A DNA stretch of 5,067 nt from NCBI GenBank assembly GCA_030641465.1, contig DAOWHK010000148.1, positions 1 through 5,067 of the forward strand, given 5' to 3'. A program made the translations under genes and the position numbers. Origin of the DNA: Parachlamydiales bacterium. Lineage in GTDB: Bacteria > Chlamydiota > Chlamydiia > Chlamydiales > Simkaniaceae. Below, in pieces: positions 1-5,067 of this stretch. The notes below the pieces were generated by a model. It was not told the origin of the DNA. It made no database searches and saw only the letters and a list, made by a program, of their open reading frames with translations. The stretch's first letter is position 1. Each line of letters opens with the position of its first letter.

Positions 1-1214
1 TTAAAGCCGCATTCTTCAGAGAGTGCAATATAGGGATCCTTTTCCCCATTCAGATTCCGAAGTTTTACTAAGAAAATTACTTTGAACTGAGGCCACCATT
101 CTTTTCCTTTAAGCGCGGCCATCTGAGCAAACGTGGTCTTTCCAACACCTGCGACTCCAAATATAACGACCTTTTTTTCTAATTTATTTTTAAGTTTTTC
201 CTGTTCAAAAAGCTCTTCTGGTTTAATGGGCTTTTTTATTTTTACAAGTGATTCATAGGTCTGGATTCTACGATCTTCAAAAGTCTCTTCTTTTTCACTC
301 TTTTCTTTTCTTTCCTCTTCAGCAATCATTGCAAGGCTTGTGTAAACCCCCTCAATTGGAAGAGACATCTCCCAGGCTCCATTCCTATCTTTGACTTTAT
401 AAATACTAGAATTTGCATGTGTTTTTTGATAGTGAGAGCTAACTGTTTCTGAAAGTCTTTCAGTTAAAATACGTTCTAAAAAATCATTACTAACCTTCTC
501 TATTGCTTCTTTAGCATCAGGCCCCAAAGAAGCGAGAATCTGCTCAATAGAAACAGCTGATCTTTGAACGCGATGCATTCCAATAAGATGCCCTGATGCG
601 TCAAGAAGAGGGCCTCCTGAAGAGCCTTTTTCTGTAGCAATATCATGAGCTATTGTATATACAGTTTTTTCAGTAACAGAGCCCGTTCCCAGAATAAGTT
701 GTTTTTGCATTGCCTCTTGGCTTGGATAGTGAACAAGTGAAACATTAGAGAGCTTTGGAGTTGCTGAGCTCACTACTCCTTCATTAAAATTGGACTCAGC
801 CATATAACCAATCTCTAAAATTTCAAGAGGAAGATCTTTTGTATCTATTGCTACGATTATATAATCTAAGTAATCTTTTTTAGGATTGTTTACTCCAGAA
901 GATAGGCTACTAGCAAGTACATTTGGAGCAAAGCGACATACTTTTTCTATTCCTTCAAAACATATATGGTATTTCTTTGCAAAATCTCTTCTTGGAAGGA
1001 CGTGCTTACAAGTCAAGATAACGCCTGATGCAATTAAAATTCCTGTTCCACCATCATTGGAATTAGAAACAAGACTAATCTTACAAACTCGCCCTTTCCA
1101 CCGGTTAAAAACTTCAAGCTCTAACGCTGTTATGCTTTTACTTGCATGAAGTTGATCGGTAAGGCTTTCAACATGAGGAGGGGTATTAGCTGGGCCTGTC
1201 TCTATTGCTGCCAT
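1..1214 (-). CDS. Trypsin-like serine protease fused to NACHT/STAND NTPase (C-terminally cut by window edge)
   Basis: The frame is open from ATG at 1214 to the left edge, giving 404 complete codons and no stop. The N-terminal ~230 residues form a trypsin/V8-like protease. The catalytic His is H71 in ILTCKHVLP, the probable Asp is D117 in DYIIVAID, and the nucleophile is S199 in EKGSSGGPLLD (the GxSGGP signature). A charged helical linker (about 240-345) includes LPIEGVYTSLA and IKPEELFE, a layout often seen just before NACHT modules. A Walker A loop, GVAGVGKTT, spans 353-361, followed by WWPQFKVIFLVKLRNL, which resembles the NACHT strand after the P-loop. Walker B, the helical domains and any sensor repeats would lie beyond the window. 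There is no signal peptide, so the protein should be cytoplasmic. ATG 1214 is the only plausible start: an in-frame TAA lies at 1227-1229 and AGGA sits 6 bases upstream. In family terms, STAND proteins couple ligand sensing to oligomerisation and effector activation. A role in phage or plasmid defence is inferred. A secreted host-directed effector is the main alternative. Confidence 0.88.
   Translation of the reverse strand, partial: MAAIETGPANTPPHVESLTDQLHASKSITALELEVFNRWKGRVCKISLVSNSNDGGTGILIASGVILTCKHVLPRRDFAKKYHICFEGIEKVCRFAPNVLASSLSSGVNNPKKDYLDYIIVAIDTKDLPLEILEIGYMAESNFNEGVVSSATPKLSNVSLVHYPSQEAMQKQLILGTGSVTEKTVYTIAHDIATEKGSSGGPLLDASGHLIGMHRVQRSAVSIEQILASLGPDAKEAIEKVSNDFLERILTERLSETVSSHYQKTHANSSIYKVKDRNGAWEMSLPIEGVYTSLAMIAEEERKEKSEKEETFEDRRIQTYESLVKIKKPIKPEELFEQEKLKNKLEKKVVIFGVAGVGKTTFAQMAALKGKEWWPQFKVIFLVKLRNLNGEKDPYIALSEECGF
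135..158 (-). other. Walker A (P-loop) of the NACHT module
   Basis: These codons encode G353 to T360, reading GVAGVGKT, which fits the GxxxxGK[ST] nucleotide-binding loop. A hydrophobic beta strand (VVIF) precedes it and a helix (FAQMAALKGKEWW) follows, as in NACHT and other STAND ATPases. Lys359 and Thr360 are the expected phosphate and magnesium contacts. Walker B and the sensor residues are not in the window, so ATPase competence cannot be judged fully. Confidence 0.88.
609..626 (-). other. Serine protease nucleophile motif GSSGGP
   Basis: Residues 197-202 read GSSGGP, matching the GxSGGP signature of trypsin-like proteases, with Ser199 as the nucleophile. The following LLDASGHLIGMH fits the usual strand after the nucleophile, where the chain reads PLL followed by G..IG. 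Together with His71 (codon 1002-1004) and Asp117 the triad order is His-Asp-Ser, so the protease domain looks intact rather than decayed. Confidence 0.88.
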
Positions 1215-1220
1215 TTTATG

Positions 1221-1224
1221 TCCT
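1221..1224 (-). promoter_or_regulatory. Ribosome binding site of the protease-NACHT gene
   Basis: The minus strand reads TAGGA followed by CATAAA and then ATG. AGGA at 6 bases from the start is a reasonable Shine-Dalgarno site. An in-frame TAA at 1227-1229 rules out any upstream start in this frame, so the site and the stop together fix the start at 1214. Confidence 0.6.
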
Positions 1225-1352
1225 ATTTAAAATTTGCAAAAGAAAGAGTTACTTGAATGAAAAAGTTTGAGCTTTTTCTGGATAAAAATCTACTGTGATC
1301 TATTGTTATAAACTCATAAGTAAGGATTGAATTAGGAAAATATATTTGGAGG

Positions 1353-1433
1353 TTATTTACAATCTATTCGTAGGGATAATCTTTCTAACATTCGGACCAG
1401 AGATGCCAAGGAAATGTTCGCGTATCGTAGGGT
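1353..1433 (-). pseudogene. Possible 3' remnant of an IS5-type transposase
   Basis: Between a TAG at 1434-1436 and a TAA at 1353-1355 one minus-strand frame encodes 26 residues including ANISLASLVRMLERL. That resembles the C-terminal end of IS5-group DDE transposases, where a segment of the type AFxxLASIRLMLRRL follows the last catalytic region. No DDE residues or inverted terminal repeats are recognisable, so if real it is only a small relic. Another frame stays open from 1473 to a TAA at 1357-1359 (about 38 codons) and could be an alternative small peptide, but it has no good start or ribosome binding site. The call rests on a short motif and is tentative. Confidence 0.3.
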
Positions 1434-1479
1434 CTAAAAAAAATCCTTGATTTAAGCATTTAACAATCAACCACTAAAG

Positions 1480-1502
1480 CAATGTGTAACGGTTACACAT
1501 TG
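1480..1502. repeat. Perfect 11-bp inverted repeat with 1-base centre, overlapping the stop of the membrane protein gene
   Basis: The arms CAATGTGTAAC and GTTACACATTG are exact reverse complements around a single G at 1491. Allowing one bulged G at 1502, pairing can extend to AAGC (1477-1480) with GCTT (1503-1506). The TAA stop (1493-1495) of the upstream gene lies inside the right arm. As RNA it could fold as a 9-bp or longer stem with a CGG loop. No U-run follows directly on either strand, so a classical intrinsic terminator is not supported. As DNA it has the form of a dimeric regulator operator. Which role applies cannot be told from sequence alone. Confidence 0.75.
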
Positions 1503-2413
1503 GCTTCATTGATCTCAGCAGAGATCTGATCTAGCCACTCAGCTTCTCTTTGACCGGTGATTGTTTCTTCTTTTTTCTGTAAATTTTCCATGTCTTTTTG
1601 TTTTGGTAGATAGGAATAATACATCATACATTGTCCTGATATCCCCCATCTTTTTCCAAATCTAATTTCTACCCCTCTTGGGGTATAAAAACGCGTATTA
1701 TCATAGGTAGAAAGATTCACTTTTTGCATGGTAGAACTATATTTATAGGCATAGGCATTTTGCATATGCTCCATCACTTTAAGTGGCAACTGATCCCAAA
1801 TAATATTGATGGAGTACGTTCGACCTGTTTCATCTAATACGATACTCATTTTCTTCATGTTTCCAATTTGCTCTGTTGGAGCATACGAAGATATCACGAT
1901 CTCATGAGACTCATTCTCTCGACCTTCCATTTCAAACACATTGTAAGAAGCATTTTGACGATCTAAAATTGTTAAAATTTGCTCATAGGTTGTTTCTCCG
2001 AGCACAAATCCAAAAATCGTCTCTTTAGGAACAGGTTGATTCGGATGCTCAAATGAATAAGCTTTTTGTATGATTGTAGGAATTGTTTGCTCTTTAAAAT
2101 GACTGGTAACAATGGAAAGTGCTGTAAAAAATACCATAACTAGAACAGGCAATACTGGAGTTGCTGCAAGTAAAACGGTGGGATCTCTTCCCATCATTTT
2201 TAATACTTTTGAAGCAATAAGGAATCCAATAAACGAGAACCCCGCAAAACACACCACAACAAGTCCTGCGGGATAATAAGCATACCCTATGTATGCGAAA
2301 ATACCAACAGCAATACATGGGGCCATCTGCGCCCAAAGATGCAACTTATGCCTGCTAAATGGCGGAGGAGTGGAAAGGTCCCTTGATGGAAACAAATAAT
2401 CTAAAATGCTCAT
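1493..2413 (-). CDS. Polytopic membrane protein of unknown family in the conjugation-type operon
   Basis: This 306-residue protein is not one I recognise. The first ~28 residues are hydrophilic (with a PPP stretch). Three hydrophobic segments follow, at about 29-46, 49-69 and 79-103, the first two joined by a very short turn. Residues 105-270 form a soluble domain with alternating short strands (IVISSYAP, MSIVLDETG, YSINIIW, VEIRFGKRWG) and a FGFVLGETTYEQILTIL segment. The latter recalls the opening G-x-T/S-x-x-x-[IV] helix of SmpA/BLIP-like folds, a loose resemblance only. The tail (271-306) is charged and probably helical. It starts 14 bases after the stop of the 69-residue gene with an AGGGG site, so it is almost certainly co-transcribed with it. 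Position suggests an inner-membrane accessory protein of a transfer system, but this is inferred from neighbours. Confidence 0.85.
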   Translation of the reverse strand: MSILDYLFPSRDLSTPPPFSRHKLHLWAQMAPCIAVGIFAYIGYAYYPAGLVVVCFAGFSFIGFLIASKVLKMMGRDPTVLLAATPVLPVLVMVFFTALSIVTSHFKEQTIPTIIQKAYSFEHPNQPVPKETIFGFVLGETTYEQILTILDRQNASYNVFEMEGRENESHEIVISSYAPTEQIGNMKKMSIVLDETGRTYSINIIWDQLPLKVMEHMQNAYAYKYSSTMQKVNLSTYDNTRFYTPRGVEIRFGKRWGISGQCMMYYSYLPKQKDMENLQKKEETITGQREAEWLDQISAEINEANV

Positions 2414-2417
2414 AATT

Positions 2418-2422
2418 CCCCT
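2418..2422 (-). promoter_or_regulatory. Ribosome binding site of the membrane protein gene
   Basis: The minus strand reads GCAGGGGAATT immediately before the ATG at 2413. AGGGG ends only 4 bases from the start, closer than usual. Its sequence is nearly the same as the site in front of the preceding 69-residue gene, which supports both start choices. Confidence 0.55.
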
Positions 2423-2427
2423 GCAGT

Positions 2428-2637
2428 TTATTTTCCCGTGATTCTATCACCAATATGTACAGTTGTAGATGGCAGGCCATCTATTTGACTTAGCAACTCT
2501 GCATCTTCAGTTGTCACTAATGCAGCACTTACCCCATTAGGACCTTTGATAATAAATTTTTCTCCCGCAAAATGAGACATGTTTAGAAGCCATTTCAAAA
2601 TATCTTCTTTTTTTTCAATCGTAATTTCTACAGACAT
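2428..2637 (-). CDS. Small protein, possible Phd/YefM-like antitoxin or operon regulator
   Basis: This 69-residue acidic-to-neutral protein lies in a tight operon: 17 bases after the Toprim gene and 14 bases before the membrane protein gene, with a clear AAGGGG site 7 bases from its ATG. The order of predicted elements is a beta strand (EITI), a helix (KEDILKWLLNMSHF), a hairpin (GEKFIIKGPNGVSAALV) and a helix (TTEDAELLSQI). The stretch GEKFIIKGPNGVSAALVTTEDAELL has the pattern of Phd/YefM antitoxins, where G-x-x-[IV]-I-x-x-x-G-x-x-x-A-x-[LI]-V precedes an acidic helix. The similarity is by eye and weak, and no RelE, Doc or PIN-like toxin gene follows. It may equally be an unrelated small partner of the transfer genes. 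That it is a real gene is well supported by spacing and ribosome binding site. Its function is unknown. Confidence 0.75.
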   Translation of the reverse strand: MSVEITIEKKEDILKWLLNMSHFAGEKFIIKGPNGVSAALVTTEDAELLSQIDGLPSTTVHIGDRITGK

Positions 2638-2644
2638 AATTATT

Positions 2645-2650
2645 CCCCTT
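2645..2650 (-). promoter_or_regulatory. Ribosome binding site of the 69-residue gene
   Basis: AAGGGG lies 7 bases upstream of the ATG at 2637, within the 17-base gap after the Toprim gene stop. The block AGGGGAAT is shared with the site of the next gene, which suggests a common translation signal within this operon. Confidence 0.6.
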
Positions 2651-2654
2651 CAGG

Positions 2655-5067
2655 TTACATTCCTTTATCTAAATTCTTTTCCCTTTCTAAATCTTTCTCT
2701 GCTCGTTGTTGAATCATTGTTTCTAAATGATTTTGTCTTTCCAATAAATGTTTATCGTAAATAGCAGTCGAGAGAGCTTCCTTATGTAAAAGCATCACTT
2801 CTTTCTTATTAAGCTCTTTTCCTAAAATCACTTGAGTGCACGCGCTTGTTAACATTTTATCTTTTGCTAAATCTCGTATTTTCATAGGAATACTTGCATC
2901 CTGATAGCGTATAATTCCAATCTCTCTAATTGTTTCTTTCATCATAATAAGCTCTGAGTATGATGGAACTATTCCATATTTTGCTTCAAATATTATTGCT
3001 TGATGAGAAATTGCTCTACTTAACTCTCCATTCGCTGCAATTAGTGGATCTTGTGACAGTTGCTCTTGAACTTTTACCTGAGGACTAAAAAGCGCTACTG
3101 CATCACCAACATGCGCTTTCCATATTTTTTTTTCTTCAGCATCTGAGGAAACCTGCTTTAATTTCTCTTGAAAATCTACAGAAGTTCTTTCTTCAAAATG
3201 AAGGAGTATATTTCGAACTGAAGCTCTTTCTATATGGCTTTCTTTCTTGATTCCAAGTGATGCAAAAACCTCATGATATAAGCGGTCTTGCCTGCTACCT
3301 GGAAAATAAGAATGAATATTAAAACGACTTACAGATTTTGGCCATGGATCTGCTAAATCCCACTTACGAGGGAAATCCTTAAAAAACTCAGGTTTTTCCA
3401 TCATTTTGATTTCTGCTGCTCCAGCTTTTTTGAGTTCACTACAGATTTCTTTTCCCGCTTTGAATCCAGCTTCATCATTATCAGGCCAAATAATAACTTC
3501 TCGTCCTGCAAGAGGAGTCCAATCTGTTTTTTTCACTGCATGGGCACCTCCAAGCCACGTCATTACAACAAAAGACTGCTCAGGAAATTTCTCCCCTGCT
3601 TTGTCTGCAGTCTTTTCTCCCTCTACAATCAGTATTTTAGCTGATGGATCTTGATGCAATAGGTGGAGATTATAAAGAGATCGTTTTTGCTGGGATTCAG
3701 GAGCAAACCCCTTAATTTCCCAATGTAATTCATTCGGATTATCTTTCCTGTAACCAAAACTCAGTGGAGGAGTAATCTTCTTCTGCGGATCATCTTTACT
3801 CTGTAATCGCAATACATAAAATAGAAGAGCCCCTTTATCATCTCGATAAGCATGGCGATTCACTTCTTCAAAATAGTGGTGTAAACTCTTACTCCCCATT
3901 TCTTCAAGCTTTGGAGCAGTATTCGATCCTGGTTTTACACTTACCCAATCTGATTTAGTCTCTGAGTGATAAATTGGTTTATGAAAGTTTTGGGGAACAA
4001 TCGTTCCTTTGGATTCTCCAAGAAAATCTTGGACCCATCCTTTTGCCTCTGACGGATCTAGCCTTAATTCCCTCTGAACAAGCTTGAATACACTCCCCCC
4101 ATCCTTATTTTCAAAGTCATAAAACTGACCAGTCTTAGTTCCGCTATGTACTACTGAAAGAGCTCCCTTGCTACCAAATCTAAAACTGGAATGATTTTTT
4201 CCCGTAGGACCATCAGGAAAGAGCTTGAACAATAAGGGTTCAAGATTGTCTTTGAGTTTTTGTTCTAGATTGAGCATGTAATTTGGAGCTGTGGCTTGAT
4301 CTTTTAAAATTGCTGAATATCGAGAAGATTGTGAGCTCACAATTTCCAAGGCTTTTTTTTCTAAAAAGCCGTGGACCTCTTTAGTAGAGAGTACTTCTTG
4401 CAAACGATACGCTTGCTCATTTCTCTTTCCACACGCTACTTTCCAATTTTTTACATAGGTATTTGGTGAGGAGTCTGCCGATTCACCATGGATTGAAAGA
4501 TCCGCTATTTCTTTCAGTAAAGATGCCTTTTCAGCAAAATGAAAATATGACGTAATTCTCCCCTGCTGATCTTTATTCAATGCTTTCCAACAGTTAGGAT
4601 TATTCTGTATGCATTTTGCCAAATACTGATCAGGGGTCAAACGTTTGTCGTGAGCCGGCGACATAGAACCTTCTGAGATCTCTTTTTCTTCTAATTTATG
4701 AGAATTATCATCCGTATGTTTCTGAGTGTCGGTTAATACCTGCTCAACGGTTGCATTAACTTTTACAGCTGGGATCTGTGGGTTATAAAATGCATTATTT
4801 GGAACCTTATCTTGAAGATCCTGAATAATCTCATCTGTTCGGGAAGTGATTGATCGCCAAGCTTGAATACCAAAGCCCTTAATATTATCAAATAGCTTCT
4901 CCGAGTCTTTCAATTGATTGATTTGAGCTTGCTTATTCTCTAACTCTTGAGTTTCCGATAGCCGTTGCATCGTTGTGTATTCAAGGGTAGATGTTTTAGA
5001 GCTGGTTTTTAACAATTGCCTTTTAAGATCTGCCAGGCAATACACTTCTTTTTTAGAAACAAAATAA
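2655..5067 (-). CDS. Primase-like Toprim protein of a conjugative element, 5' end open at the window edge
   Basis: At least 796 residues from a GTG at 5045, but the frame stays open to the edge (YFVSKKE precedes), and no Shine-Dalgarno site precedes that GTG, so the true start is probably outside. Residue numbers below count from the GTG. Residues 26-55 and 755-796 are charged and coiled-coil-like. Residues 285-345 (FRFGSKGALSVVHSGTKTGQFYDFENKDGGSVFKLV) resemble the substrate-binding domain that precedes Toprim in phage and plasmid primases, but without zinc-binding cysteines. The Toprim domain is at about 468-566: E475 in ILIVEGEKTAD, the D522-x-D524 pair in IIWPDNDEAG, and KWDLADPWP (D563, D566), matching the WDLAD element of plasmid primase-like proteins. 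The metal-binding acidic residues are present, so catalysis is plausible. The C-terminal ~220 residues are unassigned. The likely role is priming or processing DNA during conjugative transfer or element replication. The first visible residues resemble a helicase motif VI tail, so a relaxase-helicase fusion is possible. The gene leads a tight operon. Confidence 0.85.
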   Translation of the reverse strand, partial: YFVSKKEVYCLADLKRQLLKTSSKTSTLEYTTMQRLSETQELENKQAQINQLKDSEKLFDNIKGFGIQAWRSITSRTDEIIQDLQDKVPNNAFYNPQIPAVKVNATVEQVLTDTQKHTDDNSHKLEEKEISEGSMSPAHDKRLTPDQYLAKCIQNNPNCWKALNKDQQGRITSYFHFAEKASLLKEIADLSIHGESADSSPNTYVKNWKVACGKRNEQAYRLQEVLSTKEVHGFLEKKALEIVSSQSSRYSAILKDQATAPNYMLNLEQKLKDNLEPLLFKLFPDGPTGKNHSSFRFGSKGALSVVHSGTKTGQFYDFENKDGGSVFKLVQRELRLDPSEAKGWVQDFLGESKGTIVPQNFHKPIYHSETKSDWVSVKPGSNTAPKLEEMGSKSLHHYFEEVNRHAYRDDKGALLFYVLRLQSKDDPQKKITPPLSFGYRKDNPNELHWEIKGFAPESQQKRSLYNLHLLHQDPSAKILIVEGEKTADKAGEKFPEQSFVVMTWLGGAHAVKKTDWTPLAGREVIIWPDNDEAGFKAGKEICSELKKAGAAEIKMMEKPEFFKDFPRKWDLADPWPKSVSRFNIHSYFPGSRQDRLYHEVFASLGIKKESHIERASVRNILLHFEERTSVDFQEKLKQVSSDAEEKKIWKAHVGDAVALFSPQVKVQEQLSQDPLIAANGELSRAISHQAIIFEAKYGIVPSYSELIMMKETIREIGIIRYQDASIPMKIRDLAKDKMLTSACTQVILGKELNKKEVMLLHKEALSTAIYDKHLLERQNHLETMIQQRAEKDLEREKNLDKGM
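3348..3644 (-). other. Toprim domain of the primase-like protein
   Basis: Residues 468-566 carry the three conserved Toprim acidic elements in order: the Glu of VEGEKTAD (E475), the DxD of WPDNDEAG (D522, D524) and the downstream WDLAD (D563, D566). The spacing of about 47 residues between the first and second is normal for the fold. The WDLAD form is the variant seen in plasmid and phage primase-like proteins rather than in topoisomerases or RecR. Confidence 0.85.

Larger units (their letters stand above)
1215..1492. other. 278-base intergenic spacer at the junction between conjugation-type operon and protease-NACHT gene
   Basis: No complete gene is visible here on either strand. It holds the left arm of a palindrome, a run of eight T on the minus strand (1436-1443) preceded by a weak 5-bp stem (AAATC, loop AAG, GATTT), a possible transposase remnant (1353-1433), and the leader of the protease-NACHT gene. 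A short symmetrical element, GAAAAAG/CTTTTTC around TTTGAG, lies at 1259-1278. I see no convincing -35/-10 pair. A TTCAAT/TATAAC pair about 15 bases apart near 1300-1330 (minus strand) is the best match and is weak. The protease gene probably has its own promoter here, given the distance from the preceding gene, but this is inferred from spacing only. Confidence 0.5.

Noticed and set aside
886..1149. Plus-strand open frame of 87 codons
   Set aside because: It lies antisense within the protease domain, whose minus-strand frame carries clear catalytic motifs. The plus-strand product has no recognisable features.
1259..1278. GAAAAAG/CTTTTTC inverted repeat
   Set aside because: Low-complexity A/T arms are expected by chance in AT-rich spacer, and no U-run or operator context follows.
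1300..1330. Candidate promoter TTCAAT with TATAAC for the protease-NACHT gene
   Set aside because: The -35 match is poor and the spacing is about 15 bases, so it is not separable from background in AT-rich sequence.
1436..1453. T8 tract with a 5-bp stem as an intrinsic terminator for the operon
   Set aside because: The stem (AAATC/GATTT) is short and AT-rich, too weak for a confident call. Recorded only within the spacer description.
2094..2336. Minus-strand open frame of 80 codons inside the membrane protein gene
   Set aside because: It is a shifted frame across the transmembrane region, rich in Cys, Ser and Tyr as expected of an out-of-frame reading, and has no independent ribosome binding site.
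2579..2764. Plus-strand open frame of 61 codons
   Set aside because: It is antisense to the start of the 69-residue gene and the end of the Toprim gene. Its hydrophobic composition is what the complement of Lys/Glu-rich coding sequence gives.
3406..3654. Plus-strand open frame of 82 codons
   Set aside because: It is antisense to the Toprim domain core, whose conserved motifs show the minus strand is the coding one.
1..5067. CRISPR arrays, tRNA or rRNA genes
   Set aside because: No regularly spaced direct repeats and no cloverleaf or rRNA-like segments were seen on either strand.

Overview
The window is an AT-rich bacterial segment in which every supportable gene lies on the minus strand, so it reads from high coordinates to low. 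It looks like the edge of a conjugative or integrative element with a defence-type or conflict-type gene beside it. The combination of a conjugation-style Toprim protein with a NACHT ATPase, in AT-rich DNA, would suit an amoeba- or arthropod-associated intracellular bacterium (environmental Chlamydiae, Rickettsiales or Legionellales relatives). That placement is a weak inference: no taxonomic marker gene is present.

Region 1 (5067 to 2428) is a tight two-gene run. It begins with a large primase-like Toprim protein whose reading frame is open at the right-hand edge, so its N terminus is probably missing. The few extra residues visible there look like the tail of a RecD/TraI-type helicase, so the gene may be the C-terminal part of a relaxase-helicase-Toprim fusion. 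After 17 bases comes a 69-residue protein with weak Phd/YefM antitoxin-like character and no recognisable toxin partner.

Region 2 (2413 to 1493) continues the same apparent operon, 14 bases downstream, with a 306-residue membrane protein. It has about three N-terminal transmembrane segments and a soluble C-terminal domain of unknown family. A near-perfect DNA palindrome sits across its stop codon.

Region 3 (1215 to 1492) is a 278-base spacer holding the palindrome arm, a T-rich tract on the transcribed strand, and a short stretch that may be the 3' remnant of an IS5-type transposase.

Region 4 (1214 to 1, cut by the window edge) is the most interesting gene. It encodes an intracellular trypsin-like serine protease, with readable His, Asp and Ser catalytic motifs, fused to the start of a NACHT/STAND P-loop ATPase. 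This is the architecture expected of a protease-effector STAND immune protein, in which a C-terminal sensor (outside this window) would trigger ATPase-driven assembly and protease activation. The gene has its own ribosome binding site and is separated from the conjugation-type operon, so it reads best as cargo next to it.
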